From Lycocorax pyrrhopterus obiensis (Eukaryota > Chordata > Aves > Passeriformes > Paradisaeidae), in assembly GCA_014706295.1 (NCBI GenBank), contig JACSVZ010000009.1:36591768-36655767 (forward strand): a stretch of DNA of 64,000 nucleotides. Reading direction: 5' to 3'. The translations under genes and the position numbers were made by a program. The notes below the pieces were generated by a model. That model was not told where the DNA came from and searched no databases. It worked only from the letters and a program-made list of their open reading frames with translations. This document shows, piece by piece, positions 1 to 12,000 of the stretch; within the stretch, counting starts at the first letter, position 1, and the number at the start of each line of letters is the position of its first letter.

Positions 1-1934
1 TACAGAACAACAAAGTGATGCTCAAAGAACCTCAACAACAACCCTGAAGGATCCAGAACAAAGGATCCAAGCAGCACAACACCTCCTTCTCAGCATCCAG
101 CTCCAGCAAGCTGGTGGCTCTTACTACTTTACAACCACCCAAACCCACTGCTGCCATGAAAAACAGCGAAAACAAGGACCCACCACTTCTTGGGAAGACT
201 AGAACCACAGTTCCAGTGTTTCCCAGCAGGTACCTAAGCACAGCCATTGCTTCAGCCTCCATTTTTATGGCTCTAGGCAATGGAAACTGTAGTTTCTATA
301 TTTAATGTATTGAAACTGCCTGGTCTCCACGGTAGCAGGGGTATCTATATACACTGGTAGAATGCATTTCAGGCTCAATCACTTTGAAAGCCTGGATAAT
401 AGAGGAGCACTTGTACTTTGGATAACAAAGTTATTTCCTTTAACATCTACAAGCTGCTCAGCTAGTAACTGCACCAGGCATTGATTTTGTGAGCCTGTTT
501 GTAAGCACTGGGGGGGCCTTTTTCACCGATAAAACGACCAAATTTGCACATCATTCTTCATGTGCATTATTTCCCAGAGCAGAGCTGACAGGAGAAGCTG
601 TATTAATTTCAGCATGGCTGTTTGGAATGTCAGTGGAACATCTGCAGGACCAGCCCTGGATCTGTCGGCTTCACCCTCTCCATTTTAAGATAGATTGAAG
701 TCTGAACTTTATATCTCCAGCCAAATTTTGTACCTGGTTCCTATTGGGACTGTAAAAGTGCAATTGCTTCCCAGACTCAGATCCCAGACTAATGGTCTGA
801 ACATGCAACTGGATTCAGATGTGGGCTCCTTCCTGTTGGACTCGGGTTCATGTATTTCAGCAGGGCCAAATATCTGCCTATTTACCCATTTGTCATCACC
901 AAGTGTTAAATTAAAAGTATCAGGAGCTACCAGTCATAAATTCCCTGGCCATATTTTACTTTTTCTTGTAAGAAATGTTTGATCTACATTTTTTCCTTGC
1001 ATCACGCGCTCCTCTGAACAGCAGCAGCACCGCGGTGCCCAGCACATCCCCCCTCCCAGCCCTCACCATCCAACTCCTATTATCAGTATGGGAACCAGGC
1101 ATGTCCATGGAAATGAAAGCAGATCCCTCGGTGGAAACTTTTTTGACAGAAGTGTTCGCAACAACTTTTCAAAAAAAAAAAAAAAGAGCCCACATCTCGT
1201 TTATTTTCCCCTTTCTTCCTCCCAGCTTTCTGTCAGTCATCAATCCAACAGGAGACAACTCATTTCATTTCTGTGACACACAATGATGGACTTGTGTTAC
1301 AACCCTGACTTATTTTGAGAACTTCAATTTCTCAAGCTGAAAGCCTGAATGTCCCATGCTTGGAAGGGCTATTGATCTGATGTAGATGGACAGCTCAAGA
1401 GGAACTGATACATTCCTCACAGCAATTTTTTTCTGACCACTACATAATGTAGACTTTCTGCTTGTTTGTTGACATCTAAAAACTTTGATTCTGTGATTTA
1501 ACTGATACTCTTCTGCCGCTTCTACTCAGTATTTCCCTGCACTATTTGATGTAGGAGTTATTTATTATCCACTACCTGCAGTGGAAAGGCTGGTTCACTG
1601 TGATAAAATGTGCGAATTCACGAGGCGGCAGGAACCTCTAAACGCACATCACAAAGGTACAGCTGCAAATGTGGGACACCTCCCGGTCCCAATCCTTCCT
1701 GGTGCCTTTCAGAGGATGTAATGTCACCATGGAACAGGTTTGGATGCCCCCCCCCAGCCTGGGACAGGAGAGACCAGCCCTTACAAGCAGCACTGACCAC
1801 CGTGTGTCAAGCCCAGATGGAAGAAAACCATCCACAATTTAATTACAATTTAATCAAAGAGGCTAATTTTGCTTCAAAGCAGGATGAACACCACAGGTCC
1901 ATGTCTCTTCCTTTATTTCTTTTCTTTTCCCCAG
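1..1934. other. unique non-coding DNA, no gene recognised
   Basis: I see no transposon, RNA gene or convincing exon here. The short ORFs in all frames have no protein-like composition. A run of 15 A lies at 1171-1185. The last 30 bases (about 1905-1934) are a pyrimidine tract ending in CCCCAG, which serves as the possible splice acceptor of the exon-like segment that follows. Confidence 0.6.
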
Positions 1935-2045
1935 CTCTGCCTCAGCTTCCCTACGCTTCTCCTGCGTGGGCAGCAGGTCCCTGTCGAGCGTGGGGACGTC
2001 ACCACGGTGGCAGAGCCCCAGCACCACACTCTTGGCCATCTGCAG
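1935..2045 (+). CDS. exon-like segment, 37 codons, gene unknown
   Basis: This is a candidate internal coding exon, not a recognised gene. The sequence shows a long C/T tract ending in TTTTCCCCAG just before 1935. An open segment of 111 bases, a multiple of three, follows, and CTGCAG|GTCACA makes a moderate donor at 2045/2046. Read from its first base it is open for all 37 codons. About three quarters of the third positions are G or C, and CpG is locally enriched compared with the AT-rich flanks, which is typical of real avian exons. The middle of the peptide reads RGQQVPVERGDVTTVAEPQ. Against it, the other two frames are also open or nearly so, the donor has C at +3 where A or G is usual, and I do not recognise a family. 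A chance GC-rich patch behind a pyrimidine tract is the main alternative. Confidence 0.25.
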
Positions 2046-5000
2046 GTCACAGGAAACAATTCATTCCACTCTTAATGATTTATGTAATTTCTTTGGACTC
2101 ACTCCTGGCTTAGAGGGTTTTCTGCTTTTTCTATTACAGCTCAGAGAACCAAACCAGAGTCTTTCAGGGGCAGCTCCTCAGCCAAGGTAGCTCTTTGTGA
2201 CAGAATTAGTCTACATTAATAGCAGCCCAGAAGCAGCCCCAGAATTTCATTATTATTGCCTTTAAAGGAGGGTCGTCTCCTCCTCCTCCAGGACTAATTT
2301 AGAGCAATGAAAATTAAACTGCATCTCATCTCACAGTCAAAAAGATCTGCAAAAATTGTCCTCGTTTAAATACCAATTCAACCCTTTTCTGTCACAGCAG
2401 GGTAGTGCATCTATTTTTTTTTGTTCTAAAAGCCAAATACTATTCAAACAAAAGAGTCACTTCCACGTTAATTACACAAAAGAAAAAAAAAATGGAAAAA
2501 AAAAGGAAGACAAAAGTCACACAAGAAAAAAAACCAAAAAGAAAATGAAAGCATCTTTTGAGAACTTAGATTGTGCAACTAAAGCACGACGTGGTCTTAG
2601 ACCTTTACTTTGTGTACAAAGTCAGACTTTATTCTTTGATTTGGTGCACAGGATCCCAGCTTATTATGACTGTAATGATTGTAATTTTGTTGACATTTGA
2701 ATGAAATAAGGAAGGAATGAGGAACCGAGGTAAATGAGGTTGCCGCAGAAAAAGCACCTGTGATTCAGCTGATGGGAAGAGAATGTTAGCACGAGAAAGA
2801 GCTAAAAAAGCCCTAAATGGCTTGTCCCGTCCCAAAATCTCTCTGTGTTGACACTGGGCTCTTCATTTGAGTTAAATTCATAGTAAATTAAGAAGAAAGA
2901 ATTTTGGGGTCTTGAGGTATTAAGGACAAGAAATCCTTTCAATCATAATTGAAACGTTTTAAGACTGATGGGGTCAGGTTCATTTCTGGTTTAACCCTTG
3001 GATGCGGCAGATCCCACTCCTCCCATCTGCCTGGTCCTGAGTCCCTCTGCAAGGTGGGACACCCCAAAATAGTCACGCATTTAGGTGCCCCTTCCAACCT
3101 GGGCTGAGACCATTTATCACCAAAAACCAGCCCAGTGGGTTAAGAAAGGCTTTGCAAAACTGATTCAGGTCTATCCTAAACCTCTTCCACAGTGTGACCT
3201 ATATTTAAATCACTCTCTCTTTTTTTCCCCATCACAAAACCACCATCTCCTGCACAAAATCCCACATAGGATCTGTCACTGGCACCTCAGAGGAGTAAAC
3301 TATTTGCAGGGAGTTCAGTATTTTCCTATTAATAACTCCTCCCACCTCATGCTGGAAGATACCAGGGGCTTGGGTCAAGGCAGATTTCTGATTCCCGACT
3401 TGGAAATCCAGGAACATCCCATGTGTGCCGTGAGCTGTCACCTCTCAGCACGGCAAATCCTTTTTCCTGGTGGGAGGCAGCAATACTCCCAGCTTTTCCC
3501 CTTGGAAGCCCTTTTCCCTTCTCCTTCCCACCCATCACTTGTTATCCTGGATCTCCAAGGTGGTGGAGGGACGAAGGGAAACTTGGTACCTTCTGACAGC
3601 CTCTGTGAAGCCATCCCTCTACAATATGGAAAACTAATAACAGTAAAAAAAAAAATTTAAAAAAAAGGGAAATCCAAAGGTGGAAATTCCTGGTTAAAGG
3701 CTCTGCCTGTACAAAAAGCCTAACAGCTTGTGTGAACTGCAGCACGATGACTATTGCTGTTAGTGCTTCCAATGACATCAGTGTTTTCCAAATTACACAG
3801 TGCAAGAGGCTGCTCAGGGAAGCTGAAGAGAAGAACTGAAGGTAGTGAGGGCTTTAAAGGATGTCAGAAGCAAAAGATGTTTCTTTAGATAGTCCTCCTT
3901 ATTTCACTAATTCTTTTATTTTCTCAGTTTTGGGGATTTTTGGAAACATCCCTGCAGCAGTGCCCAGATGATTAAAACCTCAAATGCCACCAGCCCCACC
4001 TCAGATCCCTGAGTAACTTTGCTGTCAGCATTCCTGCTCACACACCCCCTGCACTGCTACTTTCGTGTGCCCAGTCAATCTCCCAGCTTTCAACCAAAGT
4101 GATTTCTGAAGTAAATATTGAGCGCTGAGGCCCAGAAAGCTTTCCTAAAATACAGATGCATTACATCTATTGCATTTTCACTCTGCCCCTTACAGAAATA
4201 CAAGGAGCTTTTGTCAAGAATTCTGTTTCAGAAACCCAGGCTGTTCCTGGGCCACTCGAAGGGTTTTTTCTTCCCTTTAGGCTGGAGGAAGACTCTGAAG
4301 CTGCTTTTCCAGGTGCTGGAATAGTGCAAAGCACTTGAACCATGCTCGTGGATGGTGGCCATCTAACTCACATGGCCAAGAGTGCGTTTTCCTTTTTGGC
4401 AGTGCTTTTGTTCCAGGTGGAATAGTCTTCCATCCAACACGAAGGAAACTCGTGCTTGTCTCACTCTCAGGTAATGGTCTATAGCCATCCAGCTGGAGTG
4501 AAATACAGAATATATGGAGATACATATATTTGTATGTGTGTACATGCTTGCATCTTTTTCACGCATTGCTCACACCCACGCTATGGTCTAAGTTAACTGA
4601 ATTAAAAATAAAATAAGGGCATTTTTTTCCCTGTCCTGCTAATGCCAGAAAGCCCTGGAGTAGCTGCACTTTTACAACGCAGACGCTCCAGACCAGGTTC
4701 CAGCTGTCGGAATTTTATGTCCTTGAGATACTTCTGGAATAACAAAGTGTCATACACGTCCCTGCCAGTACACGAGATCAGCACATGAGATCAGAGGTGC
4801 AGATGTTGCCTCCACATCCACCCACTGGCATCTCATTATCAGTTTAGTTGGGATCCTCCACCCATTCCCGGCCAAGCAGGAAGTCAGGAGCTGTAATTTG
4901 TGAGAATGAGCTGTATAGCAACCATTTATCTGCAAAACAAACCTCTGCTGGCAAAAACCTCGGAGGCAAATGAGAATCTTATGAAGGTTTTCTGTCTTGG

Positions 5001-5135
5001 CACGCGTAGGTAACAAGTGGGGAATGCTGTGATTACACAGTTCCATGAGCAGTGGGACTTGGAGGTGGAGGAAGGGACAGGAATTAGCACTGGACACACA
5101 AAACACTGCTTTAATTAGCTGGAAAAGACATTGGT
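2046..5135. other. unique non-coding DNA with A-rich tract
   Basis: No gene is recognised. An A-rich low-complexity stretch lies at about 2478-2548, and a short A-run lies near 3643-3667. The 191-codon ORF at 3085-3660 (+) has a composition like random translated DNA and no motif, so it is not called. Confidence 0.6.
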
Positions 5136-5205
5136 CAAGGGTTGGATTTGATGATCTTGGAGATCTGTTCAAACCTTAATGATTCCATGGGCCTGTTCCA
5201 TGATT
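5136..5205 (+). mobile_element. CR1 LINE, 3' terminal scrap
   Basis: About 70 bases match the last part of a sense-strand CR1 3' end. They contain GGGTTGGATTTGATGATCTT, then a degraded form of the GGTC-TTTCCAACCT segment, then AATGATTCCATGG and a second ATTCCATG-like octamer. CR1 is the main avian non-LTR retrotransposon, and nearly all its copies are cut short at the 5' end as this one is. Divergence is noticeable, so it is an old copy of the subfamily with the GGACTTGATGATCTT signature. Confidence 0.75.
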
Positions 5206-8200
5206 GCTTTGGGGAAGGAACATCACAGACCAGTGCACCTGGCTTCCTTCACCCTATTTCTTGGTAAGAAGGTAATATTTTCCTGCTGGGAAAAAGAGCT
5301 ATGCCACAGTGGGAGGGAGGCAGAGGACGGCCCATCTCTGCCTCCCCCCTCAGGGACAGCGATGTCAGACACCCAGGGCCTTCACCTAGGAACTGAGCAT
5401 TCATCAGCAGGGCCAGGAAGGAGATCCCTTGATATCCCAGGTCACCAAAGTACTTCCAGCAGCAATTCTATTTCCACTCCTTCAGGGCGGCAATCTTATC
5501 AGCACCATGCACAGCACATGAAGTTATACAGAGGGAAACAAGCCTGGGAGGAAGGACTGAGTCAGGATTCGTGCTGCATCGTTAATTACTCAGATAATAA
5601 ATCCAGGAAGAAGGTGTGCTTGGATCCCTTGTCATGCAGGCTGCTATTCTGGCAACTGGGGAGAGACATCTGCTCAGCCCAGCCCTGCGCTGTCGGCGTG
5701 GATGATCACACCTTTCTAATGAGCATCCGAAAGCTCTTCTTGAGCAGAAAAATCAGCCTGGCTTTAGCCCCCTCTGAGAGCTTTGGTACCAAGAGGTTGA
5801 ACAGCTCAGAGGAGCCACTGAGGTGGGGCCGGGCAGGGCGAGCCCTGTGAGGTGCTGGAGCAGGAGGTAAATCCAGCCCCATCATCCCCTGGCCCCTGAC
5901 CTCCCCAAAGGAGGAAGGACAGGAATTTGCCTGTCATGTTTTTCCTCCTCTGCTGCAATTATGATTCCTTGCTTGAGTTTCCAATCTCTAATTGGATTGG
6001 AAAGTTACAGTCACAGCACAGGGGAGAGAAAAAAAGAAAATCCCAGCTCCTCTGCCTGACTCAAGCGTCTGGTTTCATTTACTACTCCAGGCTTCTGAGT
6101 TACTTTGTTAACTCGATGAAAATAAGGATTTCTTGAATTAAAAAGATGTCCTGCCCTTGCTGGCTGCTCTGCCTCTCTGTGAGCATAGCGAGGTGCCCAG
6201 GACTGCCTCTGCAGGGGAGTTTGGCCCGGGCAGCTTCACGTAGGAGGTGACATAAATAGATAAAAACCTCACTCACGGAACACAAACTTACTGCTACATA
6301 TACCTTCCTCGCTGGCACACCATGTAACGCAGGCTATGTGGCTCTTCCTTGCCAGAGAGGCCCACTCACAAGTCTTCTGCTGAGCACAGCTATTAATGTC
6401 ACACTTTTGTTCCCAGGAAAACAGGAAAGTGCCACTACAGAGAAAACCGCTCCAGCTTCTCTTGCACAACGCTCAAGTTCCAGTGAACGCTGTACTGGCC
6501 TCAGCAAGTTCTCCAGTGCAATTAAGCAAACCATGGAGGGTTAAACGTGGGTTTTCTCACACCTGCCTCCCCCCCTGGCAGCAGCAGAGTTAGAACATTT
6601 CTAATCACGGAGCCCACTCTTGCCTGGAGTTCAAAAACCATTCACCTGGCGGTAATGAAGAAGGCCAATATAGCTTAAACCCCCCTCTAAAAGGTGGGGA
6701 AGGGGTCAGGAATCAGTTTGCACAGAGGAGTACAGAGCAACCCTGGGCAGTTCTGCTTCAAAAGGTTTGAAGTGCATCAGTGGTGCAAAGCTGAATTCAA
6801 AAAGACGCAGCCTGGGACCGCTGTGCTGCGTGCAGCTCCTTCCAGAACTCCAGGTCAGATACAGACAACTGAACTTTAAATTAATAATAATAGCGAGCTT
6901 CCATTTTAACCTCAGAATCTTTCTCTCTCTCTGTTTTTTTTCCTCAGTAAGCCCCGAGAATGTAACACCTTGGAGGGTAAATCCTGGAGCACGTGAAGTG
7001 CAAAGGTTCTGGCTGTTTCCAGGCCATCAGGAACAGCCAGGTTTTAGCACCTGAGCTGGTGCTCAGACTTTGCAGAGCAGTGGCAGCACTCAGATGCAGA
7101 GCCATCGTCTGACCAAGCCAAAGCGCTCAGGCTCAGTGCCAAATCAGCTTCTCACTCGTGGCCGTGGACTCTTCCTGACTTCAGATGGCAGCATCTGATC
7201 CATAAATACTGATGGGTTCCTACAGCTAAATTTAACCTATAGAAGTATAGATTGTTAATATTCATGGGCTGTGTCGTGCCAGCTGAAGCCAGAAGGATTC
7301 CATGGTTATAACCTAAGTCATTGCTTCATAAATTTCCCTTAAAATACACAGGCCACATATAAACTGGCTTTCTGTTAAAAAAGGCATCATTTACCACCCC
7401 TTTTCTCATTTTAGAAAATCACTAGACACGTTTGGGGACTGATAGACTTGGCTCAGCTACACACATCTCTCATGGAGCATCGAGGCTCAAGTGTGACTTT
7501 CAATGCAGAAAAAAAAATAAAAAATTAAGCCACATGCTTAAAGAAATTCAACTTAATTACTGTCTTATGGTGAAGTCTACAGTGGCAGAGCGAGAGGGAT
7601 GCTACCTTTCATTCAATGCACTTCAGCCTCACAGCTGCAGCTCTGAGACAGCAGAGCTTTTTTGAACACCTTTCTAATGGGCAAACTGTGCCAAAGCCAG
7701 AACCACAATCTCTCTTACCTTGGTCCCTTGGCAGACCAGGCAGTCCCAGGAGTGACTCCCCCATGCATGCACAGCTTTCACCTCAAAAATCAAGCCAGTG
7801 CTACTCTTCTTCCCTTTTACCATCATTAAATTCATCCCCAGTCAGGAGAAAATGCAGTTCAATCCTCTGACTTCCCATGAAATTACGAAGCTCTGCCTCT
7901 GAGCTCAAAAAAAAAAGGGGAGGCACTCATTTATTTTCAATCTGAGGCCATTGATAATCACCTGTGCGTTAGGATTTGTGTGGTGCACTGAAAATAGACA
8001 AAGTTCATCCTAAAGTGCCAGCACAGTCTTCCATTAATCTCCAGCTCAGTCCCTTAAAGGAGGAAGTAACAACTCTGTAATGATAAGGCTCGTGGCAGCA
8101 GCCAGAGTGCTTGAAGGTCTGTTCTTGTAAAGAAAATTTTTCAATTAGTTAAAGAAGCCAGGAGCATCGGCTTTCAAAAAAAGAGCTTCCTTATGAATCT

Positions 8201-8840
8201 TTGATCTCTCTCACTGTACCATGTTTCTCATGAAAGACAGTCGTAGTGGCACTGTTTAAATAACATCTACAAAACAGTTCAATTTGCAAATCAGTAGGAT
8301 TACAGCTTCCTTTATAATCTTTATTTAAATGAAGTAGGGAGAATGAGCTGTTAAATTAAGGGCTTGTCTAGGAGAGTTGTGTCCAACCAGAAGTGGCCAA
8401 CACTTGAAAATAACAGGAGGAAAAAGAAAACATGATTTGTGCAAACTAAAAGCAGAAAAAAAGGCCAATTTAAAATGCTTGATCTCAGTTCTGGTCCTAG
8501 AGTCTCAAAAGCAGAGAATCTTGTTCAGGCAGGTCGCCCACCCTCTTAACTACCTGTAATTTGTGCTTTTATCTTCGTTTAGTGCTGTTTATTGAATTCT
8601 AATAAAAATCAGAAATTTCTGAGCACACCAGAAGCTGGGCACAGCCAGACGTCCCTGCTGGGGAAGGGACAAGACTGGAGAAGTCCTGCACATGACCTGA
8701 CAGTGAGTTACCAACACCTTCCTGGGTGGATGTGGTGCGGCAGGTCTCCAACTTGGGCTGTGGGCTCTGTGCTCCCCACCCCAAACTCCATCCCAACAGG
8801 GAGTTGTGGGGGGGATGTCTCTTTGAGAGGCAGGAGACAA
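5206..8840. other. unique non-coding DNA, no gene recognised
   Basis: A 223-codon ORF overlaps the start of this stretch (5179-5850), but its peptide is rich in H, W, C and S without any domain pattern. A very good acceptor-like pyrimidine tract ends in TTCCTCAG at 6947 (see findings). Short A-runs occur at 7506-7521 and 7908-7920. Nothing else is supported. Confidence 0.55.
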
Positions 8841-9000
8841 TCACAGAATCATGGAATGGTTTGGGTTGGAAGGGGCTTTAAAGCTCATCAGTTCCACTCC
8901 AAGCTCAGGGACAGCTTCCACTATCCCAGGTTGCTCCAAGCCCTGTCCAGTGTGGCCTTGGGCACCTCCACGGATCCAGGGGCAACCAAAACTTCACTTG
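8841..9000 (-). mobile_element. CR1 LINE 3' fragment
   Basis: The copy reads in antisense on the plus strand, starting TCACAGAATCATGGAATGG and then GTTTGGGTTGGAAGGGGC, followed by the CACTATCCCAGGTTGCTCC and TGGCCTTGGGCACCTCCA blocks of the CR1 3' region. Similarity fades after about 8995. It is 5'-truncated, about 160 bases long and has no coding capacity. The octamer-containing 3' end is at its left edge, so the element was transcribed leftward. Confidence 0.9.
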
Positions 9001-12000
9001 TCTTGTCCTCAGTCTCCCCCTTGGCTGGATGATGTCCCCAAAACCCCCAATGCTTCTTCACCAGGGCTTGTAAAAAGAAATTCTGGTGCTGTCTTATATT
9101 CCAGCCAAAACCTGTTCCCTGCCTCCAGCTCTTAAAACCCCAGACAACCACGGATCCACCCTCTCCTCCACTGCCATCCATCCCATCACAGATTTATTAC
9201 TGCTACTGCAAAGTGTGATGGCAGAGGTTATGTTCCAAAAATGTAAATGTCACTGAATTACGTAATCAGCACTTTAACTTTATAACCTACATATATGGGA
9301 TTCAAATTCCCAACACGCTCCCTCGGATTATCCACGTTTTCCAGTGCTCCTGTGGTTGGTAAAGTGAGCACAAAGAAGTCCTGAGCACCCTGGAAGAGGC
9401 AGAAATGCCTGATGGTGTTACATGAGCACAAAAGGCTCATTTAGCGTCTAAGAAATCAGGATTATATTTGTTATGGCAAATGCCAACTAAGAGTAGATGT
9501 AGGATTTTTCAACGTTTATGATAAAAAATATACCAGAACACAACCACATATTTCATAATAAAAAAAAAAATTGCATCTTGAAAGCATTTTTGACAGGCTT
9601 CCACTTTACAAGTTAATGGCAACATCAGAGGTACAGGAGTCCTGGAATAAATGGAAAATTGGCTCAAAATATTAAAGACAGAGAGCAAGAAACCAAGAAA
9701 AGCATAGTCATAGATGGATGATACTGCCTTGGCAGGCAAGGTAAACAGTGAGGAAACTCACTGCCAGATGCAAAAAGACTTAGATCATTAAAAGGGAAAG
9801 AGATGAAAAAACCATTCAACGCAAATAAATTAGAACAGTATCACCAATATTGTCTGTCAGCATTTCTGCTATAAATCCTGGTTCACAGGAGTCTACTCCA
9901 CATCTGAAAAAAATATCCCCCGAGTGGAACTCGGCCTGCCAGATTTCTGGCCCGTGTTAACGTGTCTTTTGTCTTTCACTAAGTTTTGTGAGGCATAAAT
10001 GGAAATTTAATTTGGATTCACCACGATCAGCTCGCGCACTCCAGGCACCCACACAAGTTTGTGCTACCTGAAGTTTGAAGAAGCCTTCAAGAATTATTTT
10101 TCTCCCCCTAGAAATAGCAATAAGGTTTTAGAGTTTAATCTGGGTACTTGAGATTTTATAACAACATTCCTTTCATAACTATCGAACGTTCCTTCAGTAA
10201 AAAATGTTAAGATGGGGCAAGAGAGAACTCATGGTGCCTGCTATGCAAATAATTTAACTTTGAAAATGATGTTCGACCATGTAATACTTAAATTATCAAC
10301 AGTACAACATCTCCTCAATAAAACTTGACGAATACAGACAGATCTAAAGTCCAGCCTACAACAGATGAGTCTAAGAAGTAGCAATTTTCAGCAAACCTGT
10401 GTAGTGTTTGGTAAGAAAAACTAGTACCTAAAAAAAAAAAAAACCACCCAAAAAAACCCCAATGCTTTAAAAAACTTATTAATAATCGATACCATTTTAG
10501 TTTTTAATCTGATCATCAACAGACTAGCATTTGAGATTTTTTACTGCAGGAATTCTGGAGGATAAAGCATTATCTTCTACTAGAAGATGTAACACTTTTT
10601 TGGCTGATAGTATAGATTTTTTTTTTTTTTGGCAGCTTGTTTTGCTATATGGATACAAAGGATTTCAAGAGATTTGTCAATGTAAAATTGAATTAAGTGT
10701 AAATTGTTTAAATGATTGCATGTGTACCATAAAGCGCCTTTGAAAAATAAGGCTGCAGCTCTGGATGTGCTGGTAAAAATGAGAAATTCCAGGCTGGGAA
10801 TAGGTCGTGCCCTATGATCCATGGTGCGCATCGCTGCTGCCTTTGGAAATGCAGCTCCTTCACCTGTCCCCCCGATGGGATGAAGACAGAGGGAGGAAGA
10901 TAAATTGCTCTTCATAACAGGGATTAGGCCAGAGCAACAGAAGGGAAAACAAAAAGAAGCAAACTCTCCGGGAAGTGAGAGGATGTATTTACTGCTGACC
11001 AGAGCTGGGCTTTGCCTGTCCTCCCCCAGTTTGTTTTGTCTTCTGGGGGACTTTTGTGTCTCTAAACTCTCACCTCTTGTATAAATAAGGTCTTCTAGAA
11101 AGGGGTTGTGTTCCCGTGCTAGTGAGTCAGCCAGTAAATGGTTTGGATCTGGGGTTTTCCTCATCCTGTCGTTGTAACCCACATTTCTTAGTGAGGCTTT
11201 GGCAGGGGTTTGACTCACAGGTTAAACCTAATCTTGGTGGAACATATTATTTATTTCTATAAATAATTCTATTCTGCTGATTTACCTGGAAGAAAATACA
11301 CATCCAGGCTTTCAGACACTGAAAGAAATTTTTAAAAGAAAGCAGCCTGCACCCTGGATCTTCCAAACAAGCTGTGAGTGACACGAGACACGAGGAACCC
11401 CGACGGCATCGGGCACCAGGCAGACCGTCCTTATTCCTGGCATATGGAATGTGACAGCAGGTCCCACTGGAACACACGGCAGACCCACGAAGAAGTGGAA
11501 GTACTGAACACATCTTGTGTTTTTCCGAAGGATATTTCTTTTTCCTGCCCGTGGTGTGTCCTGAAGAATGAGTTACACAGAGCTGCAGCTCCCGGGGAGG
11601 CTTCGTCCCCTCCCGGAGTGCTTGTAGCACACCTTGGAAAAATATCAGCACTGGGAGATCCCTCAGAAAGCACATGGGAAAATAAGCACTGAATGCAGTA
11701 AGTACTGGGGAGATAAAACACTATTTTCAGAGTGGAGACAGAATGCATTGGAGGAGAGAGGAAAGACAAAAGCAGCAGCTCACAACCCTGAAAACAAGGA
11801 AGCAAACAGAAATGGGATCTCTTTTTTTGCTTTCCAGCTCTTCATTTCCACATAACCCCTCTTTTCCAACTTCCATTGTGTCGTATTCAAATGTTTTAGC
11901 TCTCCAGATCCTTTAATGCACTCCACACACATCCACGCAGTTCTATATAAATCGGAAAAGCTGCTGCACACACATTCAGATCCTCACTTTACGCTGGGAA

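Noticed and set aside
1610..2113. 167-codon ORF (+) overlapping the exon-like segment
   Set aside because: Another frame of the same region has the better codon bias, and outside 1935-2045 this ORF looks random.
3083..3110. CR1-like CCCCTTCCAACCTGGGCTGA
   Set aside because: The match is under 25 bases with no octamer end.
3085..3660. 191-codon ORF (+)
   Set aside because: There is no recognisable motif or splice context. The end is a poly-A-encoded lysine run and the composition is random.
5179..5850. 223-codon ORF, the longest ATG ORF (+)
   Set aside because: It begins in the tail of a CR1 fragment, has random composition rich in H, W, C and S, no domain pattern, and lies in a locally GC-richer patch where long chance ORFs are expected.
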